Shown here: in pieces, positions 52,285-61,055 of the stretch
How the letters are laid out: every line of letters begins with the position of its first letter
Numbering within the stretch: the stretch's first letter is position 1
Source: Aequorivita iocasae
GTDB taxonomy: Bacteria; Bacteroidota; Bacteroidia; Flavobacteriales; Flavobacteriaceae
Length of the DNA stretch: 64,000 nt
Direction: 5' to 3'
Assembly: GCF_016757735.1 (NCBI RefSeq)
Contig: NZ_CP068439.1
Span: forward strand, 1,054,001-1,118,000
Notes under the pieces: generated by a model
What the model was told of the DNA's origin: nothing
Seen by the model: only the letters and a program-made list of their open reading frames with translations
The model's database searches: none
Program-made: the position numbers and the translations under genes

Positions 52285-52358
52285 CATTTTACAATTCTGA
52301 AATCTTAAGACAGAATATAGAAATTAGAAAGTGCTATATTTAGGAAAATTTTCAGTGT

Positions 52359-52913
52359 ATGAATACTATAGACATTGTTCTCGGGATTATTTTTATCATC
52401 GCATTTTTTCTGGGGTTTAAAAAGGGATTACTGAGATCCTTAGCTTCTTTAATCGGTCTTGTGGTTGGAGTGTATTGCGCTATGTTTTTTTCAGATTACG
52501 TTCGCGTTTATCTTGAAAAATGGTTTGATTGGAGTGATGATCTGGTTTCCATTGCATCGTTTTTGATTACTTTTTTCATCATAATGTTTCTCTTTGGTCT
52601 GTTGGGAAGACTTTTAACCAAAGTCGCCGATTTTGCAATGTTGGGTATTTTCAACAAGATTTTCGGCGGAATTTTTAATGTACTAAAATACGCTTTCTTG
52701 TTGAGCGTGGTGTTTATGTTTGTAAACGCATCAGAAAATTATAGAATTCTTACGCAAGAAAAACGTGAAGCATCCACCTTATATACACCAGTGGCGGCAA
52801 TTGCACCTGCAGTTTTGCCCACAATAATGAAAGAAGTGGATAATTTAAATATGGAAGACTCTGAAATTACTCCAGAAGAAAGCCCCGATGAAACGAGGCC
52901 TCCAACTGAATAA
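52359..52913 (+). CDS. cvpA: CvpA family membrane protein
   Basis: This 184-residue protein has four hydrophobic segments (about 5-20, 25-47, 67-87, 105-125) and the CvpA start DIVLGIIFIIAFFLGFKKGLL. An acidic Pro-rich tail follows. CvpA homologues are inner-membrane proteins linked to colicin V export and envelope stress; the molecular role is unsettled. It is divergent from the small gene before pheS and converges on a SulP gene with a 12-base gap. Confidence 0.85.
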   Translation: MNTIDIVLGIIFIIAFFLGFKKGLLRSLASLIGLVVGVYCAMFFSDYVRVYLEKWFDWSDDLVSIASFLITFFIIMFLFGLLGRLLTKVADFAMLGIFNKIFGGIFNVLKYAFLLSVVFMFVNASENYRILTQEKREASTLYTPVAAIAPAVLPTIMKEVDNLNMEDSEITPEESPDETRPPTE

Positions 52914-52925
52914 AGAAAAATTAAG

Positions 52926-54776
52926 TTACACTACATCTTTTATATTATCGCGTGCGTATTTCACCGCTTCTTTAAAGTCGCTGAAAATAAGCTCCTGAGG
53001 AACCAAATCTGGAATAATATCAATTTTTTCCATCATAACGCGGGGCTGTGCCTGAAGATCTTCAAATATAGGAGTAATGCCCTTTTTTGTGATGTTCATT
53101 AAAACCTCTTCCATGGCATAAAGACCAGATTGATCTATGTACGGAGTTTTTCCCATTCGGATAATTACATGTGTGGCGGTATCTGGAATTTGATTTGCCA
53201 ATTGTTGAAAATCAGAAGTATATCCAAAAAACAAGGGTCCTTCCAAACGTTTTATAAATACTTCTTCTTTCAGTCTTTCTGGGAAATTAACTTCGTCACT
53301 CCACGCCAGCGCTAACTCGTCGGCATTTTTAAGCGGAACTACTTTTGATTGGTCGGCAGTAAGGTCTCCAATTTTCTTCATAAAAATGATGGAAGCCAAT
53401 ACCAGACCGATTCCCACTGCGTAAACAAGGTTCCAAAAAACTGAAAGTAATAATACAACAATCATAATGGTAACTTCGGCCTTTTGCATTTTTGGGATTG
53501 CCTTCAAACCTTTGTAATCCATTACTCCAATACCAACGGTTATCAAAATTCCTGCAAGAACGGCTGCGGGAATTTGTGATGCAACAGGCCCTAACGCCAA
53601 TAATATTACTAGCAATAAAACTGCGGCAATCATACCCGAAAGTCTCGTTGTTCCCCCTGATTTTATGTTTACCACCGTACGGATAGTTGCACCAGCTCCG
53701 GGAATACCGCCAAAAATTGCTGCAATACTGTTACCAATACCTTGGCCCATAAGCTCTTTGTTAGGGTTGTGTTTGGTTTTTGTCATATTATCTGCCACCA
53801 CCGATGTAAGCAAGGAGTCAATCGCTCCCAAAAACGCTAACGTTAGAGCCGTAAAAATGTAGGGTGAAATCTGCCCAAATTGGAACTCGGTAAAAATATT
53901 CAAATTCGGAATCGGGAAACCACCCGGTATTTGATCGATTGGTTGATAATCCAACTTTAGAAAATAAGCACCTACCGATACAACCAACAACGCTACCAAT
54001 GTACTGGGAACTACAGTAGTAATTCGCTTGAAACCGTAAATTATAAAAATGGTAAGCGATGCTAAAATAAATTCCAACCAATTAATACTTGCGATTGCGC
54101 GTGGAAGCGCTTTTATAGCACCGGCGACACCAGAATTTTCTGCTTTCGCCAGCACCCTTGCTTCCTGAAGAATATCTTCTTCTGAAATTTGTTCAGACCG
54201 GCTTATGGTTTCCTTAAAATCCTCGAGTACCAAAATTCCCTCATCAGCTTCGTCGTGCAGGATATTTGTCATGATTGCTTCTTCGGCCCGGGGTTTAAAT
54301 GTTTCTATAAAAGCTGTATCATCTTCTGTATAATAACCCAAAACGGGCAAAAGCTGTGTGATTAAAATGATAACCCCGATTGCTGTCATAAAACCTGAAA
54401 CTACTGGGTAAGGAATATATTTTATATATTTTCCGACACCGGTAACTCCTAATAAAATCTGCATAAGTCCGGCCAGTAGAAAAACCAATAAAATATATGG
54501 CAAAGCCTCTTCAACGCTACCATTGTGGGTTGCAATAATGCCCGCAATAACAACCATGGAAACTGCCGTCATAGGTGCAGTTGGGCCAGAAATTTGGGTA
54601 TTTGTTCCGCCAAAAAGCGAAGCAAAGAAACCAATGAAAATTGCGCCGTAAAGACCAGCATCGGGTCCAAGTCCAGACTGAACTCCAAAGGCTAATGCTA
54701 GTGGTAGGGCTACAATTCCGGCAGTAATACCACCAAATAGATTTCCTCTAAAATTTGAGAATATACTTTTGCTCAT
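52926..54776 (-). CDS. SulP family anion transporter with STAS domain
   Basis: This 616-residue protein has an N-terminal start MSKSIFSNFRGNLFGGITAG, about 12-14 membrane segments and the GPTAPMTAVSMVV and PGAGATIRTVVNIKSGG motifs of SulP. The C-terminal STAS domain is at about 510-610 and contains TPYIDQSGLYAMEEVL. An acidic insertion of about 70 residues sits near 165-235. SulP carriers move sulfate, bicarbonate or other anions. Next to carbonic anhydrase, bicarbonate (BicA-like) is the likelier guess. The ATG at 54776 is used. Confidence 0.92.
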   Translation of the reverse strand: MSKSIFSNFRGNLFGGITAGIVALPLALAFGVQSGLGPDAGLYGAIFIGFFASLFGGTNTQISGPTAPMTAVSMVVIAGIIATHNGSVEEALPYILLVFLLAGLMQILLGVTGVGKYIKYIPYPVVSGFMTAIGVIILITQLLPVLGYYTEDDTAFIETFKPRAEEAIMTNILHDEADEGILVLEDFKETISRSEQISEEDILQEARVLAKAENSGVAGAIKALPRAIASINWLEFILASLTIFIIYGFKRITTVVPSTLVALLVVSVGAYFLKLDYQPIDQIPGGFPIPNLNIFTEFQFGQISPYIFTALTLAFLGAIDSLLTSVVADNMTKTKHNPNKELMGQGIGNSIAAIFGGIPGAGATIRTVVNIKSGGTTRLSGMIAAVLLLVILLALGPVASQIPAAVLAGILITVGIGVMDYKGLKAIPKMQKAEVTIMIVVLLLSVFWNLVYAVGIGLVLASIIFMKKIGDLTADQSKVVPLKNADELALAWSDEVNFPERLKEEVFIKRLEGPLFFGYTSDFQQLANQIPDTATHVIIRMGKTPYIDQSGLYAMEEVLMNITKKGITPIFEDLQAQPRVMMEKIDIIPDLVPQELIFSDFKEAVKYARDNIKDVV

Positions 54777-54810
54777 AATTATATTTTTTAAGGTTAGACT
54801 TCTACACATA

Positions 54811-54846
54811 ACCGATAACGTCAACAGCAATGCTAACGCTATCGGT
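54811..54846. repeat. hairpin between carbonic anhydrase and SulP genes
   Basis: ACCGATAACG pairs with CGCTATCGGT (one mismatch), with an inner AGCA/TGCT pairing in the loop. There is no T run on either side, so it is not a classical terminator. Confidence 0.55.
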
Positions 54847-54885
54847 ATTAATTTTTAGGCTTTAACTTATACAGCAAATACCTTT

Positions 54886-55515
54886 TTATTCAAAAAAAGT
54901 AACCGCTCCCGAGTTGATATCATACATTGCGCCTACAATGTCAATTTCATTTTTATCTTCCATTTCTTTTAAGATTGGACTTAAGCTTCTAATTTTATCA
55001 ATGGCGAGCTTCACATTTTTTTCTGAAACAGCATCTACAAATTCTAGGTTTTTAGAGTTTCTTAAGCTTTGGTCCTCTGGAGTTTTCACCGCGTCAACTG
55101 CGGGTTTAATTTTTGCAAGCATGCCTGTTAAATTACCCATTTTGGCATCATCGCAAGCTCCTTTTACTGCGCCACAACTGGTATGGCCCAACACGACCAA
55201 TAATTTTGTTCCAGCTAATTTGCAGGCAAATTCCATGCTTCCCAGAATATCTTCGTTAATAAAATTGCCGGCAATTCTTACACTGAATATGTCGCCCAAT
55301 CCTTGGTCGAATACCAATTCGGCAGACACCCTTGAATCTATACAACTTAAAATTGTTGCAAAAGGAAATTGCCCATCGCTTGTGTCATTAACCTGTTCCA
55401 ATAAGTTTCTATTGGCTTTTAGGTTGTTTTGAAATCTTTGGTTTCCTTCTTTTAAATATTGTAATGACTTTTCAGGTGTCATTGTTGCCTGTGTTTCTCT
55501 AGTATGTGCTTTCAT
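54886..55515 (-). CDS. can: beta-class carbonic anhydrase
   Basis: This 209-residue zinc enzyme interconverts CO2 and bicarbonate. Zinc ligands are Cys58 and Asp60 in SCIDSR (with Arg62), then His111 and Cys114 in LGHTSCGAVKGA. No signal peptide is seen, so it is cytoplasmic. Both neighbours encode SulP transporters on the same strand, so it probably hydrates or dehydrates carbon moved by them and feeds carboxylases such as the AccC encoded nearby in the window. Confidence 0.94.
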   Translation of the reverse strand: MKAHTRETQATMTPEKSLQYLKEGNQRFQNNLKANRNLLEQVNDTSDGQFPFATILSCIDSRVSAELVFDQGLGDIFSVRIAGNFINEDILGSMEFACKLAGTKLLVVLGHTSCGAVKGACDDAKMGNLTGMLAKIKPAVDAVKTPEDQSLRNSKNLEFVDAVSEKNVKLAIDKIRSLSPILKEMEDKNEIDIVGAMYDINSGAVTFFE

Positions 55516-55548
55516 AATAAATTTAGTTTTTAATAATATTTGTGTTTT

Positions 55549-57129
55549 TTATGCCGTTTTAGGTCTTAATTTGAAAAATTCTATAAAGCTTTCAGGGTTT
55601 TCAAAGACTCCCCGTTCAGAAATTAATTTAATATCAATGTCTCGCTCTTTGGCTTTAAATGCGAAATCGTCCAATATTTCAATAATATCATAATCCAAAA
55701 ATCTTGTTTTGGTAACATCTAATTCTAAATAGGTATTTCTTGGCAATCTATCCAATTCCTTCAAAATAGCACCTTTATTAATAAATGTAACTTCTTCTGC
55801 AAGGGTCATTTTAATTTTATGTTTTCCATTGCTTTTATCTTCAATATGAAGAAAGTGTGAGTTTTGATAACTTTTGATTACAATAACAACAATGCCGACT
55901 CCTAATCCTAAGCCAATGCCTACCAACAAATCGGTAAAAACAATTCCAAGTACCGTTACTATAAACGGGACCCACTGTTTCCAACCAAGATTGTACATTA
56001 TTTTGAATAAGGACGGTTTTGCCAACTTGTATCCCACTATTAATAATATTGCCGCCAATACAGACAGCGGAATCATATTGAGCAAACGCGGAATGAGAAT
56101 TACCGATATTAATAGAAAAAATCCATGCAAAATAGTGGATAACTTAGTCTTTCCGCCAGATTGTACGTTTGCGGAACTTCTAACAATAACTTGTGTAATG
56201 GGCAAGCCACCTATTAATCCAGAAATTATGTTTCCGGTTCCTTGAGCCAATAACTCCCTATTGGTGGGTGTTACATTTTTATCGGGGTCAATTTTATCGG
56301 AAGCTTCCACGCACAAAAGTGTTTCCAAACTGGCCACCAGCGCAAGGGTAAAAGCCACGACCCAAACCTCTAGATTGGTTATAGCTGCAAAATTTGGAAA
56401 GCTGAATTGCCCCAAAAATGAAGTGATATCTTGTGGAACTGGAACTTCAACCAAATGTTTGCCCCCAAGGGAAAGATAATTATTTCCTAGCGTAAGTAAG
56501 TAAAAGACGATGCCTAAAACTACAACCACAAAAGGACCTTGAATAATCTTAAAGATCTTACTTTTTTTACTTAATACCTTTTCCCAAAATATCAATAGCA
56601 TCAAGCTAATAATACCGATTAAAGCCGCACCTGGCGTAACATTTCCGATGATAGAAAATATTTCTGAAAATGTATTGCCGCCATTGATCTCAAAAAATTC
56701 AAGATCCCACGCTGATTCTTCATCATAGCCAAAAAAGTTGGGGATTTGCTTTAAAATAATAATAATCCCAATACCAGTAAGCATTCCTTTTATAACAGAT
56801 GAAGGAAAATAATAGCCAATGATACCGGCTTTTAAAATGCCGAAAACTAATTGAATAATACCCCCTAGCACAACGGCAACAAGAAAATTTTCATAGCCGC
56901 CCAAGGTTCCAATGGCCGTTAAAACAATTGCGGCCAATCCTGCAGCTGGTCCACTTACACCAACTTTAGAGCCACTCAAAGAGCCCACAACGATACCCCC
57001 AATTATTCCGGCAATAAGTCCTGAAAATAGTGGAGCGCCACTTGCTAATGCAATTCCCAAACATAGCGGGAGTGCAACAAAAAAGACCACCAGACTGGCC
57101 GGTAAATCTTTATTCAAATATTTAAACAT
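55549..57129 (-). CDS. second SulP family anion transporter
   Basis: This 526-residue protein starts MFKYLNKDLPASLVVFFVAL and shows the SulP motifs SGPAAGLAAIV and GLIGGLPITQVIVRSSANVQSGG. It has about 12 membrane helices and a shorter STAS-like end (about 435-520, LELDVTKTRFLDYDIIEIL). It differs from the first SulP in length and lacks its acidic insertion. It lies 33 bases upstream of carbonic anhydrase, so a SulP-CA-SulP operon is probable. A bicarbonate role is inferred from context. Confidence 0.92.
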   Translation of the reverse strand: MFKYLNKDLPASLVVFFVALPLCLGIALASGAPLFSGLIAGIIGGIVVGSLSGSKVGVSGPAAGLAAIVLTAIGTLGGYENFLVAVVLGGIIQLVFGILKAGIIGYYFPSSVIKGMLTGIGIIIILKQIPNFFGYDEESAWDLEFFEINGGNTFSEIFSIIGNVTPGAALIGIISLMLLIFWEKVLSKKSKIFKIIQGPFVVVVLGIVFYLLTLGNNYLSLGGKHLVEVPVPQDITSFLGQFSFPNFAAITNLEVWVVAFTLALVASLETLLCVEASDKIDPDKNVTPTNRELLAQGTGNIISGLIGGLPITQVIVRSSANVQSGGKTKLSTILHGFFLLISVILIPRLLNMIPLSVLAAILLIVGYKLAKPSLFKIMYNLGWKQWVPFIVTVLGIVFTDLLVGIGLGLGVGIVVIVIKSYQNSHFLHIEDKSNGKHKIKMTLAEEVTFINKGAILKELDRLPRNTYLELDVTKTRFLDYDIIEILDDFAFKAKERDIDIKLISERGVFENPESFIEFFKLRPKTA

Positions 57130-57199
57130 ATGAATTTATACAAATGTGTTAGAGTTACAGAAATCTGCAACTTGAATTTTTAAATCATTTTTTGGAATA

Positions 57200-57220
57200 T
57201 TTCCGAGGTCTTTTCGGAAA
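57200..57220 (-). terminator. weak hairpin after the 105-residue gene
   Basis: TTTCCGA (57200-57206) pairs with TCGGAAA (57214-57220) around a 7-base loop, between the stop at 57273 and the SulP start. On the minus strand it is followed only by a mixed A/T stretch, so it is a weak terminator at best. Confidence 0.35.
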
Positions 57221-57272
57221 GGAATCAAAACAATTTATCCTTTCAGTGAAGAATGTTAATTGTTATAAATAC

Positions 57273-57590
57273 TTATGCAATTTTGGGAGGGGGAGATACT
57301 ACTTCCAAAAAAACCATCTTGTAGTTGTTTAGATAGTGTTGGAATAAATTCTTTTGTTTCTTAAGAAATTGAATTGCGGATAAACTAGATTTGGAATCAT
57401 TTATTTGATATTCCACCATCAGTTTGGGAAGTTTAATAGAGTTTTCTTCTTCATTCATTGAAAAAAAAGTAGAAACATCTGCTTGATTTCCAGAAAGGCT
57501 TATAATAGCAGGCGTTACAAGAAAACTTGTAAAGATGAGCAACAATAATACACTGGTTATCCGCAAGCGCTTTTTTTTAAAGAATTTCAA
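57273..57590 (-). CDS. small membrane-anchored hypothetical upstream of SulP
   Basis: This 105-residue protein has a basic start MKFFKKKRLRI, one signal or anchor helix (about 12-34), and a polar outside part that ends VVSPPPKIA. No known family. It lies 143 bases upstream of the second SulP on the same strand and 44 bases downstream of batE. A Pro-rich exposed end is seen in small flavobacterial proteins beside anion carriers (from memory, not certain). Role unknown. Confidence 0.55.
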   Translation of the reverse strand: MKFFKKKRLRITSVLLLLIFTSFLVTPAIISLSGNQADVSTFFSMNEEENSIKLPKLMVEYQINDSKSSLSAIQFLKKQKNLFQHYLNNYKMVFLEVVSPPPKIA

Positions 57591-57634
57591 AAATAATGGA
57601 TTGAACTTAAAATCCTGTTAACTAAATATTAAAA

Positions 57635-58384
57635 CTACAGTTGTTTTAAATCTGAAGCAGGAATCCACCCGTCTTTTCCATCGGCCAACGTGATACGAAA
57701 CCAATTTCCGTCCTGTGCAGAAATTTGAACTTTCGTTCCTTCGTGGAGCGTGAAGGCTACATTGCTGCCCATGGTGGGTTCCGTTTTAACTTCTATTTCG
57801 CTGGCAAAAATAATAGCAGGTTGGTTTTTTGAATAATCACCGTAAGTGAAAAAAGCCATAGTCAACGAAGCGATTAATAAAAAACCTGCGAACATGGAGC
57901 CCACAAAAAGCAAGCGTTTTCTTCTTTCAGAAAAAGCAAAGTAATAAAAGAGGAACAGCCCAACAAAGAAAATTGAAAAAATAATTGCTGCTATTGCCCA
58001 GCCATCAAATGTAAAAACCTCAGCAATGCTCTTATACCATTTTGAAAAAACCGCCTGCGGTAATGGTTCAATGGAATCGATCTTCGCATTTTCAGCAAAT
58101 GCAAGGTTGTTTTTTATGTCTTCGTCATTGGGTGAAAGTTGCAGCGCCTTTTCATAATAATAAATACTAGGGCCAATATGGTTTAGTTTATACTGCGCAT
58201 TACCCAGATTGAAATACAGCTCGGCAGAATGTTCGCCATTGTCCAAAATTTTCATCCAAGAAGTGATGGCCTGTTGGTATTTTCCGTTTTTGTAGTGTTC
58301 CTTTCCTTGCTCAAAAAGCGTTTCATTTTGTGCAATTCCGGAGAAAGAAATCAATAAAATAAGTATGTACAGTAGCTTTTTCAT
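57635..58384 (-). CDS. batE: BatE: TPR protein with SH3 domain
   Basis: This 249-residue protein has a signal peptide (MKKLLYILILLISFSG) and TPR units (about 20-90, LYFNLGNAQYKLNHIGPSI). Two membrane helices (about 125-150, 158-180) and a C-terminal SH3-like domain (about 190-245, DGNWFRITLADGKDGWIPASDL) follow. It is the last gene of the Bacteroides aerotolerance operon. The ATG at 58384 gives a canonical signal; ATG at 58390 and a TTG at 58393 also exist. It starts 12 bases after the batD stop. Confidence 0.87.
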   Translation of the reverse strand: MKKLLYILILLISFSGIAQNETLFEQGKEHYKNGKYQQAITSWMKILDNGEHSAELYFNLGNAQYKLNHIGPSIYYYEKALQLSPNDEDIKNNLAFAENAKIDSIEPLPQAVFSKWYKSIAEVFTFDGWAIAAIIFSIFFVGLFLFYYFAFSERRKRLLFVGSMFAGFLLIASLTMAFFTYGDYSKNQPAIIFASEIEVKTEPTMGSNVAFTLHEGTKVQISAQDGNWFRITLADGKDGWIPASDLKQL

Positions 58385-58396
58385 CGTCATCAATTT

Positions 58397-60169
58397 TTAC
58401 TGTATTTGTTTATCAATGTTTGAAATCACTTCCACCGCCTTGCTGTAATCCTGTTGTACGGATGCCGTGGAAGACGAAGCATATCGGGCAAATTCGCAGC
58501 TTTTCAACAAACTAATAAACCTTTCCACCGTAGGTGCTTCCACATTTCTTTCAAGCAGCATTTTGGAAATAAGACCCTTTTCCATTTCCGAAGTTTCTAT
58601 ATTCAACTTCGCTTTTAGATAATTGTGAAGCGCCCGCTCCAATGCTTCATAAAAAGCAGCTGGGTTTTGAATGTTCCGTTTTGCTTCCGAAAGGTATTTT
58701 TTGGCAAGTTTGTTCGCGCGGCGCAATTTGTTTCCTTCCACATCATTTAAGCGCTCTTTACGTTTTTTACCTGCAAGGATGAATAGGGGAATCAGCAAGA
58801 ACGGCCCGCCCAAAAGCGACCAAAACAGTGGTGATTTAAAAAAACTTTTCTGTGCAATCGGCTCTAGGTTGGCATCTAATTTTATGTATTTGAAATTGTC
58901 CTTTGAAAGTACAACTTGCTTTTTCGCATCGTTGGAATTGGTATTGGCAGTAGCCGAACTTATTGGCCCATTTTCCACTTCAATGGTAAATTCTTTTGAA
59001 GTAATGGTTCTATATTTTTCGGTCTTCGGATCAAAAAAAGAAAAGGTAATGGGGTTCACAGGATAGGTTCCCTTGAATTGAGGAACCACAGTATAAGAAT
59101 CCATAACGGAGCCAGACATTCCGCCGATGCTTGTGTTTACGCTTTCGCTGTGTTCGGGCTCATAAACTTCTAAGGTATTGGGAAGTTTTACCGTGGGAAG
59201 GGTGAACAATTTTAAATTGCCTTTACCCGAAACTTTCACGTCCAATTGAAGTGATTCGTTAGCGTTTAGTTGGGTTTTATTGGTGTTTACATCAAAAGTG
59301 AAATCGCCCACGGCACCGTTGAAACCATCCGGCTTGCCTTCTAGGGGAAGCGGTTTCACATTAATGGTACGTTTTCCTGCCGAAATGGTTTTATTTACAC
59401 GTTCCATCAGCCTGCGGCCAAAGATGTCGCGGCGGTTCCCCTGTACGTCAATGGGAATATCCAGCGTAAGTGGTTCTATTTCCAACTCGCCTGTTTTCTG
59501 TGGATAAAGTACCGTAGTTCTTAACACAACGTATCGATAATTCTCGCCATTGTACTTGCCTTCATAAACCTTAAAATTGTTTTGATTGTCAATATTCTGG
59601 CTCCAGAAATCGGCGTATTTTGGGGTGTCAATCTCACGCCATTGACTGGTAATACTTACATCGTGCGAAACATAAAGTTTGTAGGTAACAGTAAGTGCTT
59701 CATTTAAGTATGGATTGGAATTTGAAACTTCCGCAACCAAATGTACATTCTCACTGGCTACATAATCGGCATTGTTACCGTCTTTTGGCACTTCCACAGC
59801 GGCAGTCACTTCCACTTCAACAGGAAGGGTTTTATAGGTTTCGCCTTCTATTTCAATGGTTGCTTGTGCAATGGTAATTTTTCCGCGGGTTTGCGGAGAC
59901 AAAAAATAAGAATATGTTTTTGAAAAACTTCGCTTGCCATTTATCCAAGAATTGCTAATGGATTGGTTGGGCCCACCAACTACGCGGAAACCATCAAAAC
60001 TTGGCGGTCTAAAATTATCGCCATCTTGGTTCATTTCAAAATCTATTCGTAAACGCTCGTTTATTCCAAGTTTTTTTTTGCTAACCTTGGCATCAAACTG
60101 AACCTGTGCCGTAACCGTGATACTGCACAGTACAAATCCTAAAAGGAATAAAATACTCTTCATCTTCAT
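58397..60169 (-). CDS. batD: BatD, oxygen-tolerance protein
   Basis: This 590-residue protein has a signal peptide (up to about residue 21, TVTAQ) and a long beta-rich periplasmic part with several Ig-like domains. One membrane helix follows (about 435-460, LFWSLLGGPFLLIPLFILAG), then a helical cytoplasmic tail (about 465-590). This is the BatD family layout of the aerotolerance operon. It probably acts with BatA/B in envelope stress or protein maturation, but its biochemistry is unknown. It starts 3 bases after batC ends. Confidence 0.9.
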   Translation of the reverse strand: MKMKSILFLLGFVLCSITVTAQVQFDAKVSKKKLGINERLRIDFEMNQDGDNFRPPSFDGFRVVGGPNQSISNSWINGKRSFSKTYSYFLSPQTRGKITIAQATIEIEGETYKTLPVEVEVTAAVEVPKDGNNADYVASENVHLVAEVSNSNPYLNEALTVTYKLYVSHDVSITSQWREIDTPKYADFWSQNIDNQNNFKVYEGKYNGENYRYVVLRTTVLYPQKTGELEIEPLTLDIPIDVQGNRRDIFGRRLMERVNKTISAGKRTINVKPLPLEGKPDGFNGAVGDFTFDVNTNKTQLNANESLQLDVKVSGKGNLKLFTLPTVKLPNTLEVYEPEHSESVNTSIGGMSGSVMDSYTVVPQFKGTYPVNPITFSFFDPKTEKYRTITSKEFTIEVENGPISSATANTNSNDAKKQVVLSKDNFKYIKLDANLEPIAQKSFFKSPLFWSLLGGPFLLIPLFILAGKKRKERLNDVEGNKLRRANKLAKKYLSEAKRNIQNPAAFYEALERALHNYLKAKLNIETSEMEKGLISKMLLERNVEAPTVERFISLLKSCEFARYASSSTASVQQDYSKAVEVISNIDKQIQ

Positions 60170-60172
60170 AGT

Positions 60173-61054
60173 CTACCAATCTTTATCCGTTCTCACTTTT
60201 GCGCCTTTTTGTTTTTCGGCATTTATCTTATCCTGTGTTTTTTTCTCTTCGTTGTTCATTGCTTCCAAAAGACTTTTAACTTGCTGGGGGGAAAGTTGTC
60301 CGGGCACTGGTTGCTGTTGTTGAGGCTTGTCGCCCTCCTCATCTTTTGGCTTGTCGGGCTTGCCTTGGTCCTTGTCTTCATCGCCTTCTTTCTTATCTTC
60401 GTTTTGGTCACCCTTGTCCTTTTCGTCTTTCTCGTCGCCTTTGTCGCCCTCGTTATTTTTATTGTCTTGGTTTTGTTGGTCTTTTTTATCCTGGTCTTGG
60501 TTATCCTTGTTTTGCTCTTTATCGTCCTTATTATCGTCTTGGGGTGGTGGCGGATTTTTTTCTAACATATCCTTCGCCAATGCTAAATTATACCGCGTTT
60601 CGTCATCGTTGGGGTTGTTGCGAAGCGCATTTTTATAAGCTTCCACAGCTTCGGTATATTTTTTCTCATTCATATACGTATTTCCTAAATTGTGGAAAGC
60701 TTTGTGCTTTTCAGGCTTTGTAGTTGCAGTGGTGGCGGCTTGTTTAAAACGAAGCATAGCCTCGGCATTTTTTTCTTTTCCGTAATAAGCAGTTCCCAGA
60801 TTGTATTTTGCGGTTTCGCTTTGTGGGTTGAGCGAAATGGCTTTTCTGTAATCTGCCTCGGCAACAGGAAATTTATCCTTTTGAAGCGCTTGCTGGGCTT
60901 CACTTAAATAATTCTGGGCAGCCTTCAGTTCTTTTTCTTGTTCCTTATTTTGAGGCTGTGCAAATAAATTCAATGAGAAAATGGCAGCACAAAGGACCAT
61001 TGCAATTCTTCGCGCACTTTTATTCTGAAAAAACATTCTATCTACAAACATCAT
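60173..61054 (-). CDS. batC: BatC: TPR protein with acidic low-complexity end
   Basis: This 293-residue protein has an N-terminal signal-like helix (about 16-31). TPR repeats lie at about 40-165 (NLGTAYYGKEKNAEAMLRF and NLGNTYMNEKKYTEAVEAYK). A long Asp/Lys/Gln/Asn-rich stretch fills about 170-250, and GQLSPQQVKSLLEAMNNEE closes it. This matches BatC, which couples to the VWA proteins BatA and BatB in the aerotolerance operon. The low-complexity run produces long antisense ORFs that I reject. It begins 1 base after batB ends. Confidence 0.9.
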   Translation of the reverse strand: MMFVDRMFFQNKSARRIAMVLCAAIFSLNLFAQPQNKEQEKELKAAQNYLSEAQQALQKDKFPVAEADYRKAISLNPQSETAKYNLGTAYYGKEKNAEAMLRFKQAATTATTKPEKHKAFHNLGNTYMNEKKYTEAVEAYKNALRNNPNDDETRYNLALAKDMLEKNPPPPQDDNKDDKEQNKDNQDQDKKDQQNQDNKNNEGDKGDEKDEKDKGDQNEDKKEGDEDKDQGKPDKPKDEEGDKPQQQQPVPGQLSPQQVKSLLEAMNNEEKKTQDKINAEKQKGAKVRTDKDW

Positions 61055-61055
61055 T

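Noticed and set aside
60209-60723. Plus-strand frames opposite batC, one a 118-residue very hydrophobic chain
   Set aside because: They are the reverse complement of the Asp/Lys/Gln-rich tail of BatC; hydrophobicity is an artefact of codon complement.
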